DNA of 64,000 nt from CAWHJB01 sp963698715 (GTDB lineage: Bacteria; Chloroflexota; Anaerolineae; Anaerolineales; UBA4823). The notes below the pieces were generated by a model. The model saw nothing but the letters and a program-made list of their open reading frames with translations. It ran no database searches and had not been told where the DNA came from. Positions 24,512 to 33,177 of the stretch are shown here, piece by piece; the stretch's first letter is position 1; every line of letters begins with the position of its first letter. The DNA is taken from NCBI GenBank assembly GCA_963698715.1, contig CAVORW010000004.1, positions 496,001-560,000 on the forward strand, in the 5' to 3' direction. The translations under genes and the position numbers were made by a program.

Positions 24512-25726
24512 TCAGACAAAACGCAGACGCCTGATCCCAAGGGTAAAAAAAACAACCGCAAAGCCTGCTAGAACCGCGATTTCGGGCAGCACTTCCAGAA
24601 CCCCCAGACCACGAATGATCACATCGTTAAAACCAATCATCGCCCAGGTGGTGGGCAGCACTTTGACTATCGTCTGGTATAACGGCGGTGTAACTTCCAA
24701 CGGCCACCAGGCGCCCCCCAGCGCAGCCAGCAGCATAGCAAACATGGTGGTCAGCCCGGATGCCTGGCTGCGGGTCCTCGAGAAAGTTGCCAGCAATACG
24801 CCCATGGCAACCGCCGCCAGCGCAAAAGCCAGCACGATCAACATCAATGCAGCCAGCGAATGACCCCAATTGACCTTCAACACCAGGGCTCCAAAACTAA
24901 TTAATATCAGCATCTGAACCAGCCCCATCACAAGCCGGCCAACAATCTTGCCAAGCAGGATGACTGATTTATGCGTCGGAGTGACCAGCAGCCGCTGCAA
25001 TGTTCCGCCCAGTCGTTCATCGACAAAAACATAAGAAGCGCCCAGGAGCGTTACCAGAGTCCAGGTTACAAGCTGCCCGGGAGACGCCTGGTCGAATCCT
25101 GTGCCAATTTCAACCGTAGAAACGGATGATTGGGTGGTTTCAACCCGGACTGGTGGATCAGCCAGAAGCACACTGGCATCCGCCAGGCTGCGGTAAAAAT
25201 ACCGCTCTCGATCCAACGAATCGTCGAATGGGCGAATTGTCTCAGCAATTTGCACGCTGGTCAGCGCAATTTGCACAGCGCTATCCACCTGGCCAAGTGC
25301 GGCTGACACAGCCCTTTCGATAGCCATAACCTGGTTATCTTCATGAACCGTATGAAATTCGAGCTCCACGTTCTGGTTGGATTGCAGTTCCTTCCCAAAG
25401 CCAGCTGGTACGTAAAGACCAGCCAGCGCCTGCTCTTGCGCCAACAACTCATCTGCATCCTGGTGCGCGCTGGTGATCGGCCGGATTACATCGGACGCTT
25501 CCACAAATTGGTGCAGCAGTACCGATAATTCAGAGTGATCTTCGTCGACGATCAACACCGGGTAACGGGTATCGGTGCTCTCATCACCATTGCCATACAT
25601 GCCTTGCAGGCTTTGCCCGATAATTAAAGTGAATACCAGGGGCAGGACCAGGAAGAAAACCAGGGTCGATCGCTCTGAGAATTCAATTTTTATATCATTC
25701 CAGGCAATTGCAATGATTTTACGCAT
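24512..25726 (-). CDS. ABC-2 type transporter permease (exporter), subunit 2
   Basis: The 404-residue protein has an N-terminal membrane segment, a large extracytoplasmic domain (about residues 45-215) and a five-to-six-helix C-terminal membrane domain of the ABC-2 type (VDERLGGTLQRLLVTPTHKS, GLTTMFAMLLAALGGAWWPL). It is the second of two paralogous permeases downstream of an ATPase gene, separated from the first by 12 bases. Together they probably form a heterodimeric exporter of unknown cargo; natural-product or drug export is typical. Confidence 0.85.
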   Translation of the reverse strand: MRKIIAIAWNDIKIEFSERSTLVFFLVLPLVFTLIIGQSLQGMYGNGDESTDTRYPVLIVDEDHSELSVLLHQFVEASDVIRPITSAHQDADELLAQEQALAGLYVPAGFGKELQSNQNVELEFHTVHEDNQVMAIERAVSAALGQVDSAVQIALTSVQIAETIRPFDDSLDRERYFYRSLADASVLLADPPVRVETTQSSVSTVEIGTGFDQASPGQLVTWTLVTLLGASYVFVDERLGGTLQRLLVTPTHKSVILLGKIVGRLVMGLVQMLILISFGALVLKVNWGHSLAALMLIVLAFALAAVAMGVLLATFSRTRSQASGLTTMFAMLLAALGGAWWPLEVTPPLYQTIVKVLPTTWAMIGFNDVIIRGLGVLEVLPEIAVLAGFAVVFFTLGIRRLRFV

Positions 25727-25738
25727 GAAATACCACCC

Positions 25739-27034
25739 TCAGGTATATTGGCGCCGGAAGGCTACCAGAGCGATCAAAAACAAGATGATTGCCATCGATA
25801 GTAATGCCAGAGCGGGTGGACCAATATCACTTAGCGAACCGCCGCTGGTGAGTTTCATAAACCCTTCCAACCCCCAGGCATTGGGAGAGATATAGCTGGC
25901 TACCTGCAGCCATTCCGGCAGCGAAGGTCTGGGAACAAAATTGCCAGCTCCGGCCCCAAATATCAGAGCCAGGGCAGTGCCAACTGCGTTAGCCTGCCCG
26001 GGCGTACGAGCATATGCAGCCAGTAATATGCCCCAGCTGGTGGCTCCTGCCACCAAACAGATCACCAGGATAATCAAAGCCAGCGGCTCTCCCCAGCGCA
26101 ACCCCAACAAAACTGAACTGGCCAATATTAATATACCCAGCTGGGCTAAGCCGGTCAAAAAGATCCCCAGAATCTTTCCCCCCAGAACCTGCGCCGCGGT
26201 GGTGGGGCTGACCAGCATCCGCGCCAGGGTTCCTTCATCCCGTTCCGCCAGTATGTTATATCCTCCTGACGAAACAGTGAACATCAGGAACAGAATCGCC
26301 ATGCTGGGTGCGCTGAACTCCAGCCAGTCGAAACCGCCGCTTGCATCCGTTTGCTCAGCGGCACCTCGTTTCCGGAGTTGAATTGAAGTATTGTCTATCA
26401 CCTGCTGAACGACTGCCGCACCTTGAGCGCGAGCGAGCGATTCAAGCCCGCTGATTGGAACGAGCTGCTGCTGAACCAGCTGGCCAAACGAAACGAGCAC
26501 CCCTGCCCTCCCCGCCAGCTGCTGGTTCAGGAACTGTTCGATGATTGTCCGGATCACGTTGACGCTGACTGGGCGGGTTGGATTACCATAAATCTCGATC
26601 CGGCTGGGCTCCGGTTGCTGAACCTGCTCAAATTGGCCTTCTTCAAATTGGGCAGGAAGAAAGCTATCGCTGAAATCTGCAGGGATCACCACCACAGCCG
26701 CGCTTTGATCAGCATCAACCGCCCGTCGGGCAGCATCAATGGCTGCCTCGGTTGCATCGGAGGTCAACGCACTCGCTTCCAGCAGATCGGCCAGGTCTTG
26801 CGATTCAAAAACCTGCACCAGGCTGGCACCAAATTGTCCGCGATCCTGGTTGACGATGGTCAGCGGTATATTCGCCAGGCCGGCGCTGCTGCTGCCACCG
26901 CCAAATCCGCCGAACGCGAACCCAATCACGAGCGTCAGCCCAAACGGTGTAATCAGCAATAAGATCAGGGATGCTGGGTCTCGCGCAACGAGTAGCAGAT
27001 CTTTCCAGGCAATATTAAGGGTTTTTTTCACCAA
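25739..27034 (-). CDS. ABC-2 type transporter permease (exporter), subunit 1
   Basis: The 431-residue protein has the same plan as its downstream neighbour: one N-terminal helix, a long external loop rich in Gln/Ala (about residues 45-235), and a helical bundle with AERDEGTLARMLVSPTTAAQ before the ABC-2 core. The last membrane segment is followed by a short basic tail. It starts nine bases after the ATPase gene stop. Confidence 0.85.
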   Translation of the reverse strand: MVKKTLNIAWKDLLLVARDPASLILLLITPFGLTLVIGFAFGGFGGGSSSAGLANIPLTIVNQDRGQFGASLVQVFESQDLADLLEASALTSDATEAAIDAARRAVDADQSAAVVVIPADFSDSFLPAQFEEGQFEQVQQPEPSRIEIYGNPTRPVSVNVIRTIIEQFLNQQLAGRAGVLVSFGQLVQQQLVPISGLESLARAQGAAVVQQVIDNTSIQLRKRGAAEQTDASGGFDWLEFSAPSMAILFLMFTVSSGGYNILAERDEGTLARMLVSPTTAAQVLGGKILGIFLTGLAQLGILILASSVLLGLRWGEPLALIILVICLVAGATSWGILLAAYARTPGQANAVGTALALIFGAGAGNFVPRPSLPEWLQVASYISPNAWGLEGFMKLTSGGSLSDIGPPALALLSMAIILFLIALVAFRRQYT

Positions 27035-27043
27035 ATACGCTCC

Positions 27044-27988
27044 TTAATCTCGCAGAGCCCGGCCTGTAAGGTGGAGAAAAACAGCTTCCAGATTGGGTTC
27101 TTGGATATCCACTGAGCGCACCTTAAAGCCCAACTCGTTCGTACGGGTAATAACCGGTGCCAGCATTTCTTCTGCTTCCGACACAACCAGGATCACCTGA
27201 TTAACCGATTCCGATGATTGGATAACGCCATCCAATCCCCGCAGCCCTTCAGCCAGGGAACCAGAAGCCTGCTCATCAGTCAGGTGCAGGCGTAATAGAT
27301 CGTTCTCCCCGACCATCTGGGTCAGCTCTTTCTGTGTGCCCAAAGCAATTAGCTCACCATGATCCATAATACCTACCCGGTCAGAAAGCTCCTGGGCTTC
27401 TTCCATATAGTGAGTGGTATACAAGACTGTCATCCCCTGCCGATTTAAATCCTTGACGGTATCCAAAATATTACGACGACTTTGGGGGTCGATTCCCACA
27501 GTAGGTTCATCCATAAAAATGATCTGCGGTTTATGCAGCAGGCCTACACCAATATTGACCCGGCGTTTCATGCCGCCGGAATAATTTTCTATCCGTTCAT
27601 TAGCACGGTCGCTCAAACCAATTTGCTCCAGAACTTCATCTACGCGCGAACGCAATGGTTTGCCAGTCATTCCATACATTCGTCCCCAAAAGGTCAGGTT
27701 TTCGCGAGCACTGAGCGTATCATATAAAGCAATATCCTGAGGCACCACACCAATTACCGAACGCACAGCCAGCGAATCTTTCACGATTGACTTACCGGCA
27801 ACTAAGGCATCTCCACCTGTGGGCCTCAGAAGACAGGAAAGCATCGAAATCGTCGTGGTTTTACCGGCTCCGTTTGGGCCTAACAAACTAAAGATCTCTC
27901 CTTGATCGACGCAGAAATTAATCTCTTTGACCGCAACTAAAATGCCATAGGACTTCGTCAGGTTTTCAGTTTCCAAGATACAGGTCAT
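27044..27988 (-). CDS. ABC-2 exporter ATP-binding subunit
   Basis: The start at 27988 is preceded by GGAGGC; a longer frame to 28102 adds 38 unrelated residues. The 314-residue protein has Walker A GPNGAGKTT, Q-loop VVPQD, signature YSGGMKRRV, Walker B IIFMDEPTVGID and the switch His (YTTHYMEE). The C-terminal extension of about 90 residues is typical of DrrA/NatA-type exporters. It is the first gene of a three-gene operon with two permeases. Confidence 0.9.
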   Translation of the reverse strand: MTCILETENLTKSYGILVAVKEINFCVDQGEIFSLLGPNGAGKTTTISMLSCLLRPTGGDALVAGKSIVKDSLAVRSVIGVVPQDIALYDTLSARENLTFWGRMYGMTGKPLRSRVDEVLEQIGLSDRANERIENYSGGMKRRVNIGVGLLHKPQIIFMDEPTVGIDPQSRRNILDTVKDLNRQGMTVLYTTHYMEEAQELSDRVGIMDHGELIALGTQKELTQMVGENDLLRLHLTDEQASGSLAEGLRGLDGVIQSSESVNQVILVVSEAEEMLAPVITRTNELGFKVRSVDIQEPNLEAVFLHLTGRALRD

Positions 27989-28178
27989 ATCGGCCTCCAG
28001 GCGTCCCCACCCACCGCTGCAGAGTATTGCAGCTATTTGTCGGGGAGCTCTGCGAATCCTGGCTGTCTGGTTTGAGAAGACGGCTTCCCGACCAAACAAC
28101 AAGTTTGTGCACCTAATGTTCGCTACTGCGAGTTATGGGTTGTTGTCATTTTAAGCAAATTAGAGTAAAGTATAACCG

Positions 28179-30200
28179 ATGGAAAATTTGGCAAATGATC
28201 AACTACCTCAAATAAAGGCTGCCTGGATGGCGCTGACCGGGCAAATGCCAATCAGCTGGACTGGCAAGCCCGATGGGGATGTCCCACCAGACCTGGTATT
28301 GAGCGCTGCCGAAATTTCGGAAAGCAGTGGGGAATTTCAATATAATAACTCGCCCTGGTTAATAGGGGTCTTCCAGACCGATCGAGGTAAAACTTACCTG
28401 GCCAGCCCCAATCCAGGTGGACCCACTCGAGAACTCTTTTTTCTATTGATATCAATCCTAAATCAGTTACAAGCTGAACAATCAACGAACCAAGATCTTT
28501 TGGAGGAACTTTCATCTGCCCGAAACCGTTTGAATTTTCTATACAAAGTAGCCCAAATTGCGGTTGAGAGCGGCGATTCGCCGAGTATGTTCATCCAATT
28601 GGCGCAAGCGCTGCTGCAGGTTATCCCTGCCCAAGATATCTTTTTCCTTTTGGTTGAAGAAGGCCAAACTCGTTTATTTTCCGCCAGTGGCACAGATTTG
28701 ATTGGGCTAGAGCAGTTAACTGTCTTTGCCAGCCATTCTCAACCGATCACGATGATGCCTGGGAATTACAAGCTGCCGAGAAAGCTGTTGCGACAAAGAC
28801 CGGAGATTGAGAATCTAGCGCTCATGCCCCTGACGATCACCAGTCCAGCTATGGGGTTGCTGGGCGTGATTAACCTGGCAAATTTCGACCCGCAATCCAC
28901 CGACCAGCAGCACTTGCTGAATAATGTGGAGCAGATCAGCATGTTAGTGAATTCCACTATGGTGCGGTCCGCACAAGAGTCAAAACGACGTTTGGAACAT
29001 GAACTGACAATTGCCAGCCAGATTCAGGGCAACTTTTTACCGACAACACTGCCAGAAATTCCTGGGCTTGAATTTTCGGCCAGTTTGAAACCAGCCTTCC
29101 TGATAGGTGGCGACTTCTACGACGTACAACCAATCAATGGTGGGTTGGCGATTATGCTTGGCGATGTTGCCGGCAAGGGTATTCCCGCCGCAATGTTAAC
29201 TGCTTTGATACACGCCACACTGAAGAGCGAATCCCAGCATCATACGCATCCTGGGGGCCTATTAAGCTCCATAAACCACTTGATTTACGGTGAGCTGGAT
29301 CGATCTGAGACATTTATAACCGCTTTTTTGGCGGTTCTCCAAACCGACCCGCTGCAGTTGGATTATGCCAGTGCCGGACACACCACCACGCTGTTATGGC
29401 GTTCCCAGCACGAGGATGTTGTGCAATTCCCAAGCACTGGCTTACCGCTGGGCGTCTCACCGGATATCCAATTCACTCAACAACAAATCTCTTTCGATCG
29501 TGGCGACGTTCTATTGCTTTACAGTGATGGCATCACCGAAGCCGAAAACGCCCAGGGGCGAGTATTCGGCACGCAGGCTTTGATTGACCTTCTCATGGCA
29601 GGTTATCCTGCTCCCCTTGAAAAACAGCTGGCAATGATCTTAACTGCTCTAGATTTGCACAGGGGTGATATTCCACTCAGGGATGATGTGGCCCTTTTTA
29701 TGGCTCGTGCCAACCCGAATCAATCCGAGTTGTTGGAGATTACTCCTTTCGTTTATATGGCTGATAAGCGTAGCGCCCGCGCCCTGACATTGCAACTGCG
29801 CCAGGCATTGCAGTCACTCGTTTTCAAATCCAACACGGTCCGCACCAATTTTCTTAATGAGTACGAACTGGCTGCTTCAGAAATTGCCACTAACATCGTC
29901 GTGCATGCATACAAAGCCAGCCCTTACATTGGCCGCATCCAGGGCCGGATCTGCCTAAGCCCCGAACGGGTTACAATGGATGTCATTGACAGTGGAAATG
30001 CATTCACCCAGCCAAAACGCCCGAGGATGATATCTGGCGAGCCTCGAAAATTTTCTTTGAAGGACCCGCCGGCATCAGGATATGGACTGCTGATAGCAAA
30101 TCGTTTACTAGATGAACTGCGATATAACCGTCTCCCGGACGGGCGCAATCACTGGCGGCTGGAAAAATTTCTTCCCAAAGGCACCAGGCTCTCCCAGTAA
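28179..30200 (+). CDS. SpoIIE-type PP2C phosphatase with GAF and anti-sigma-kinase-like domains
   Basis: The 673-residue protein has a GAF-like sensory domain at about residues 115-265, a coiled stretch, a PP2C/SpoIIE phosphatase at about 280-515 (GGDFYDV, MLGDVAGKGIPAAM, LLYSDGITEAEN and RDDVALF supply the metal-binding Asp residues), and a C-terminal GHKL/RsbW-like domain (NEYELAASEIATNIVVHAY). A phosphatase and a serine kinase fold in one chain, followed by a STAS antagonist gene, is a compact partner-switching module. The probable substrate is the adjacent STAS protein. Confidence 0.88.
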   Translation: MENLANDQLPQIKAAWMALTGQMPISWTGKPDGDVPPDLVLSAAEISESSGEFQYNNSPWLIGVFQTDRGKTYLASPNPGGPTRELFFLLISILNQLQAEQSTNQDLLEELSSARNRLNFLYKVAQIAVESGDSPSMFIQLAQALLQVIPAQDIFFLLVEEGQTRLFSASGTDLIGLEQLTVFASHSQPITMMPGNYKLPRKLLRQRPEIENLALMPLTITSPAMGLLGVINLANFDPQSTDQQHLLNNVEQISMLVNSTMVRSAQESKRRLEHELTIASQIQGNFLPTTLPEIPGLEFSASLKPAFLIGGDFYDVQPINGGLAIMLGDVAGKGIPAAMLTALIHATLKSESQHHTHPGGLLSSINHLIYGELDRSETFITAFLAVLQTDPLQLDYASAGHTTTLLWRSQHEDVVQFPSTGLPLGVSPDIQFTQQQISFDRGDVLLLYSDGITEAENAQGRVFGTQALIDLLMAGYPAPLEKQLAMILTALDLHRGDIPLRDDVALFMARANPNQSELLEITPFVYMADKRSARALTLQLRQALQSLVFKSNTVRTNFLNEYELAASEIATNIVVHAYKASPYIGRIQGRICLSPERVTMDVIDSGNAFTQPKRPRMISGEPRKFSLKDPPASGYGLLIANRLLDELRYNRLPDGRNHWRLEKFLPKGTRLSQ

Positions 30201-30237
30201 TTTTACCGGAAGCCAAGGAATGGATACGGAATAAATG

Positions 30238-30579
30238 ATGCAAATCAATACAGATCTGCGAACCCCAACTCAAGCAGTGCTCACACCCAGTGGGCGCATG
30301 GACGTCGAATCATCTCCTGTGGTGCGCAAGGCAATCATCAATGCCTGGAACAAAGGCGCAAAAAGCGTCATCATTGATTTAAGTGAAGTAGAATTCATGG
30401 ATTCATCCGGTCTGAGCGCGCTGGTATCGGGGATGAAAGCCCTGCGAAAAACGGGGGGGCAATTAAGTATTTGCAATGCCAATGCCCAAATCCGCACTGC
30501 CATGCGTTTGACAATGCTCGACCGGGTCTTTCCGATTTTTGACACGATCGAAGAAGCGCTGTCTAACGCAACAAAATAA
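30238..30579 (+). CDS. STAS-domain anti-sigma factor antagonist
   Basis: The 113-residue protein (start at the second Met, 30238) is a single STAS domain with the phosphorylatable serine loop EFMDSSGLSALV and the N-terminal LTPSGRMDVESSP. Such SpoIIAA/RsbV-like proteins bind an anti-sigma kinase when dephosphorylated. It follows the SpoIIE/GHKL gene by 37 bases and is its likely partner. No cognate sigma factor gene of the B type is in the window. Confidence 0.9.
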   Translation: MQINTDLRTPTQAVLTPSGRMDVESSPVVRKAIINAWNKGAKSVIIDLSEVEFMDSSGLSALVSGMKALRKTGGQLSICNANAQIRTAMRLTMLDRVFPIFDTIEEALSNATK

Positions 30580-30671
30580 TCTGGCCCGTTTGGATAATCC
30601 ATTGCTCCCGAATCAGGATTCTACCCAGCCGGTAAACCAGTACCATTAGGCCATGCTCCCCAAAACCGTCG

Positions 30672-33107
30672 ATGTTGCTTTCTATTGAAAACCCTTTCCT
30701 ACAATTTGTTTTTGACTTAAGTGATCTTTCCTGGTCTCTTTACAGTCGCCAACACTCCCAAACATTCTTCGAGAACATCAGGATGACGATCACTTATCAG
30801 GCAGGCAACTCCCGGTCTCGTACGACTTACAATTTTCAAGGTCCGGTCCAAAACCAGACCACAACGGATGATTCTCGGTTTGGGCGACTTAAACAAATTA
30901 ACCTGGTTAGTTCTGACAATGATTCAGGCCTCAGATTTACCCTGACCTGCGCTTTACCCGAATTAATGCCCTGTCTGCTGTGGAAACTGAAAGTTGAAAA
31001 CCGTGGCCTACAGCCGGTGCAGATCGGGCGGATAGAATTGATGCGCCTGGTTCGATCGGCTCGCCACTCCACGGCCAATCCTGCCCGCTTCAACTTCGGA
31101 ATCACTCAAAAAAGTCCACCTGTCCTGGCGTTCTTCTCTAATGGTTGGCAGTCCTGGAATTACACCGGTGTTTACGGTCCTGACGACCGCTATCGCTCTA
31201 CACGTTTAGGTCCATTCACATCTCCTATGAGGGTCAATGCGGGCAGACCCCGGCCAAAAGCCCCAGGTCACCTGGTAAGCGACATGTTCGCAGTACTTGG
31301 CGACCGCACCAACAGACAAGGCGCGCTGATCGGATTCTTATCCCAACAGCAGCAGTTTGGGACCCTCGAAACACATTTAAAAGGCAAGGATACCGATCTG
31401 CGCCTATGGGCTGATGGGGATGGCGCTCGCCTGGATCCTGATGGCTTCATCAACACTGACTGGGCCTATCTTTCTTTCATAAATCTAGATGATGCCGATC
31501 CATTTGGCAGTTACTTTGATGCTGTGGCACGGCAGCATAGCCTGCTGCCTGCCCTGCAAGAGGGCACTCCAGAAGAGGACCCTGGCTCTTTGCCGCCAGT
31601 ACCGACTGGCTGGTGTTCCTGGTACCATTTTTTTGGCAAGGTATCTGCAGATGATATTCGCCGAAATCTACAGGCAGCCCAGCAGTTAGCAGATCGGCTG
31701 CCATTGGAAGTGATTCAGATCGATGATGGCTTTGAGACCAAAGTAGGGGATTGGTTTTCACATCAGCCCGGCTTCCCGGATGGATTGGCGCCTTTGGCGG
31801 AAGAGATCCGCACAACGGGTTTCACACCGGGCGTATGGCTGGCCCCATTTACCCTTCTCCCCGGATCGACAGTTGCTGTGCGCCATCCAGATTGGCTATT
31901 GCGCGGCCGCCTCAACCGCCCAGTCAATGCTGGTTACAGTTCATGGGGGGACTTCAGCACTGCTCTCGACCTGACCCATCCGGATGCGCTCAGCTATGCT
32001 CAAGAGGTTGTCCTTACGGCCGCTCATAAATGGGGCTTTCCTTACCTGAAACTGGATTTTCTCTATGCCGGGGCCTTGCCTGGCCGGCACCGGGATCCGA
32101 CCCGCACCCGCGCCCAAATCCTGCGCAGCGGCTTACAAGCTTTACGTGATTGCTTGGGCCAGGAGGTTACGCTGCTGGGCTGTGGCTGCCCGCTGGGGTC
32201 AGCTATCGGGCTGGTCGATGCGATGCGGATCGGGGCGGATGTCAGTGACCGCTGGAAACCGGCTTTTGCCGGTGTGGGGTTCTTCTTCGAATCGGAACCG
32301 GATTATCCATCCACTCGCAACGCACTTCAAAATATCCTGACCCGGGCCGGTATGCACCAGCGCTGGTGGATCAACGACCCGGATTGTCTGCTCGTACGGC
32401 CTGAGACAAAGATGACCCTGGCAGAAGTACAATCCCTGGCGACTGCAATTGCTCTGAGCGGGGGATCTTTTTTTCTTTCGGATGATCTGCCGGCATTGCC
32501 GGAGGAGCGGATTCGGCTGGCAGCAAGTTTGATTCCACTGCTTCCAGGGAGGCCGCGCGTGATCGATTGGTTCGACTCGGCTATGCCTGCACGCCTGCGT
32601 CTGGATCTGCACAACCAGACGGGCGCATGGTCCTTGCTGGCACTATTCAACTGGAGCGATGCCCCTGCCCATCTTAATTTTGAACCAGCTGCGTTTGACC
32701 TGGATAATTCCAAAGCGTATTGGCTTCGCGAATTCTGGCAGGGTGATACTCATTTTCTACCACCGCAGGATCGGACTGGGTTGCTCTTTAAGGAAGTTGA
32801 CCCCCATGGCGTTCGGCTTTTGGCAGTCCGGGCTGCCCAAAACAACCGCCCCACCTATCTAGGCAGCAACCTGCACGTTTCTCAAGGCTTAGAAATAGCT
32901 GGTTGGGGAAATGAAAGACAGGGGAGTTTAATAATACAGCTCGAAAGACCCGCTCACAGCCAGGGCGAACTTGAGGTCTACCTTCCAGCGCCACCTAAAA
33001 AGGTTCTTCTGAACGCCGAACCACTTGCCTGGCAGCCTAGCGAAGATGGACGGTATACATTTCAGCTCGACTTCGATAAGGCAGCTGAATTACGGCTGGC
33101 ATATTAA
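30672..33107 (+). CDS. GH36-family alpha-galactosidase
   Basis: The 811-residue protein has an N-terminal beta-supersandwich and a catalytic barrel: PTGWCSWYHFFGKVSADD, EVIQIDDGFETKVGDW, and FPYLKLDFLYAGAL with the nucleophile Asp near residue 462. The acid/base Asp lies near 522 in MRIGADVSDRW. A C-terminal beta domain follows. GH36 enzymes release terminal alpha-galactose from raffinose-type sugars. No signal peptide is visible, so it is probably cytoplasmic. No sugar transporter is adjacent, so the substrate source is not shown. GH36 members may also act on N-acetylgalactosaminides. Confidence 0.9.
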   Translation: MLLSIENPFLQFVFDLSDLSWSLYSRQHSQTFFENIRMTITYQAGNSRSRTTYNFQGPVQNQTTTDDSRFGRLKQINLVSSDNDSGLRFTLTCALPELMPCLLWKLKVENRGLQPVQIGRIELMRLVRSARHSTANPARFNFGITQKSPPVLAFFSNGWQSWNYTGVYGPDDRYRSTRLGPFTSPMRVNAGRPRPKAPGHLVSDMFAVLGDRTNRQGALIGFLSQQQQFGTLETHLKGKDTDLRLWADGDGARLDPDGFINTDWAYLSFINLDDADPFGSYFDAVARQHSLLPALQEGTPEEDPGSLPPVPTGWCSWYHFFGKVSADDIRRNLQAAQQLADRLPLEVIQIDDGFETKVGDWFSHQPGFPDGLAPLAEEIRTTGFTPGVWLAPFTLLPGSTVAVRHPDWLLRGRLNRPVNAGYSSWGDFSTALDLTHPDALSYAQEVVLTAAHKWGFPYLKLDFLYAGALPGRHRDPTRTRAQILRSGLQALRDCLGQEVTLLGCGCPLGSAIGLVDAMRIGADVSDRWKPAFAGVGFFFESEPDYPSTRNALQNILTRAGMHQRWWINDPDCLLVRPETKMTLAEVQSLATAIALSGGSFFLSDDLPALPEERIRLAASLIPLLPGRPRVIDWFDSAMPARLRLDLHNQTGAWSLLALFNWSDAPAHLNFEPAAFDLDNSKAYWLREFWQGDTHFLPPQDRTGLLFKEVDPHGVRLLAVRAAQNNRPTYLGSNLHVSQGLEIAGWGNERQGSLIIQLERPAHSQGELEVYLPAPPKKVLLNAEPLAWQPSEDGRYTFQLDFDKAAELRLAY

Positions 33108-33177
33108 TCGCTCAACGCTGGCTTTGCCCAAATGAACCTGTCAGTTAAATCATCACACAAAGAAAAAGGAAACAACC

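Noticed and set aside
28141..28178. TTGTCA/TATAAC promoter before the SpoIIE gene
   Set aside because: The spacing is 22 bases, too long for a sigma-70 promoter.
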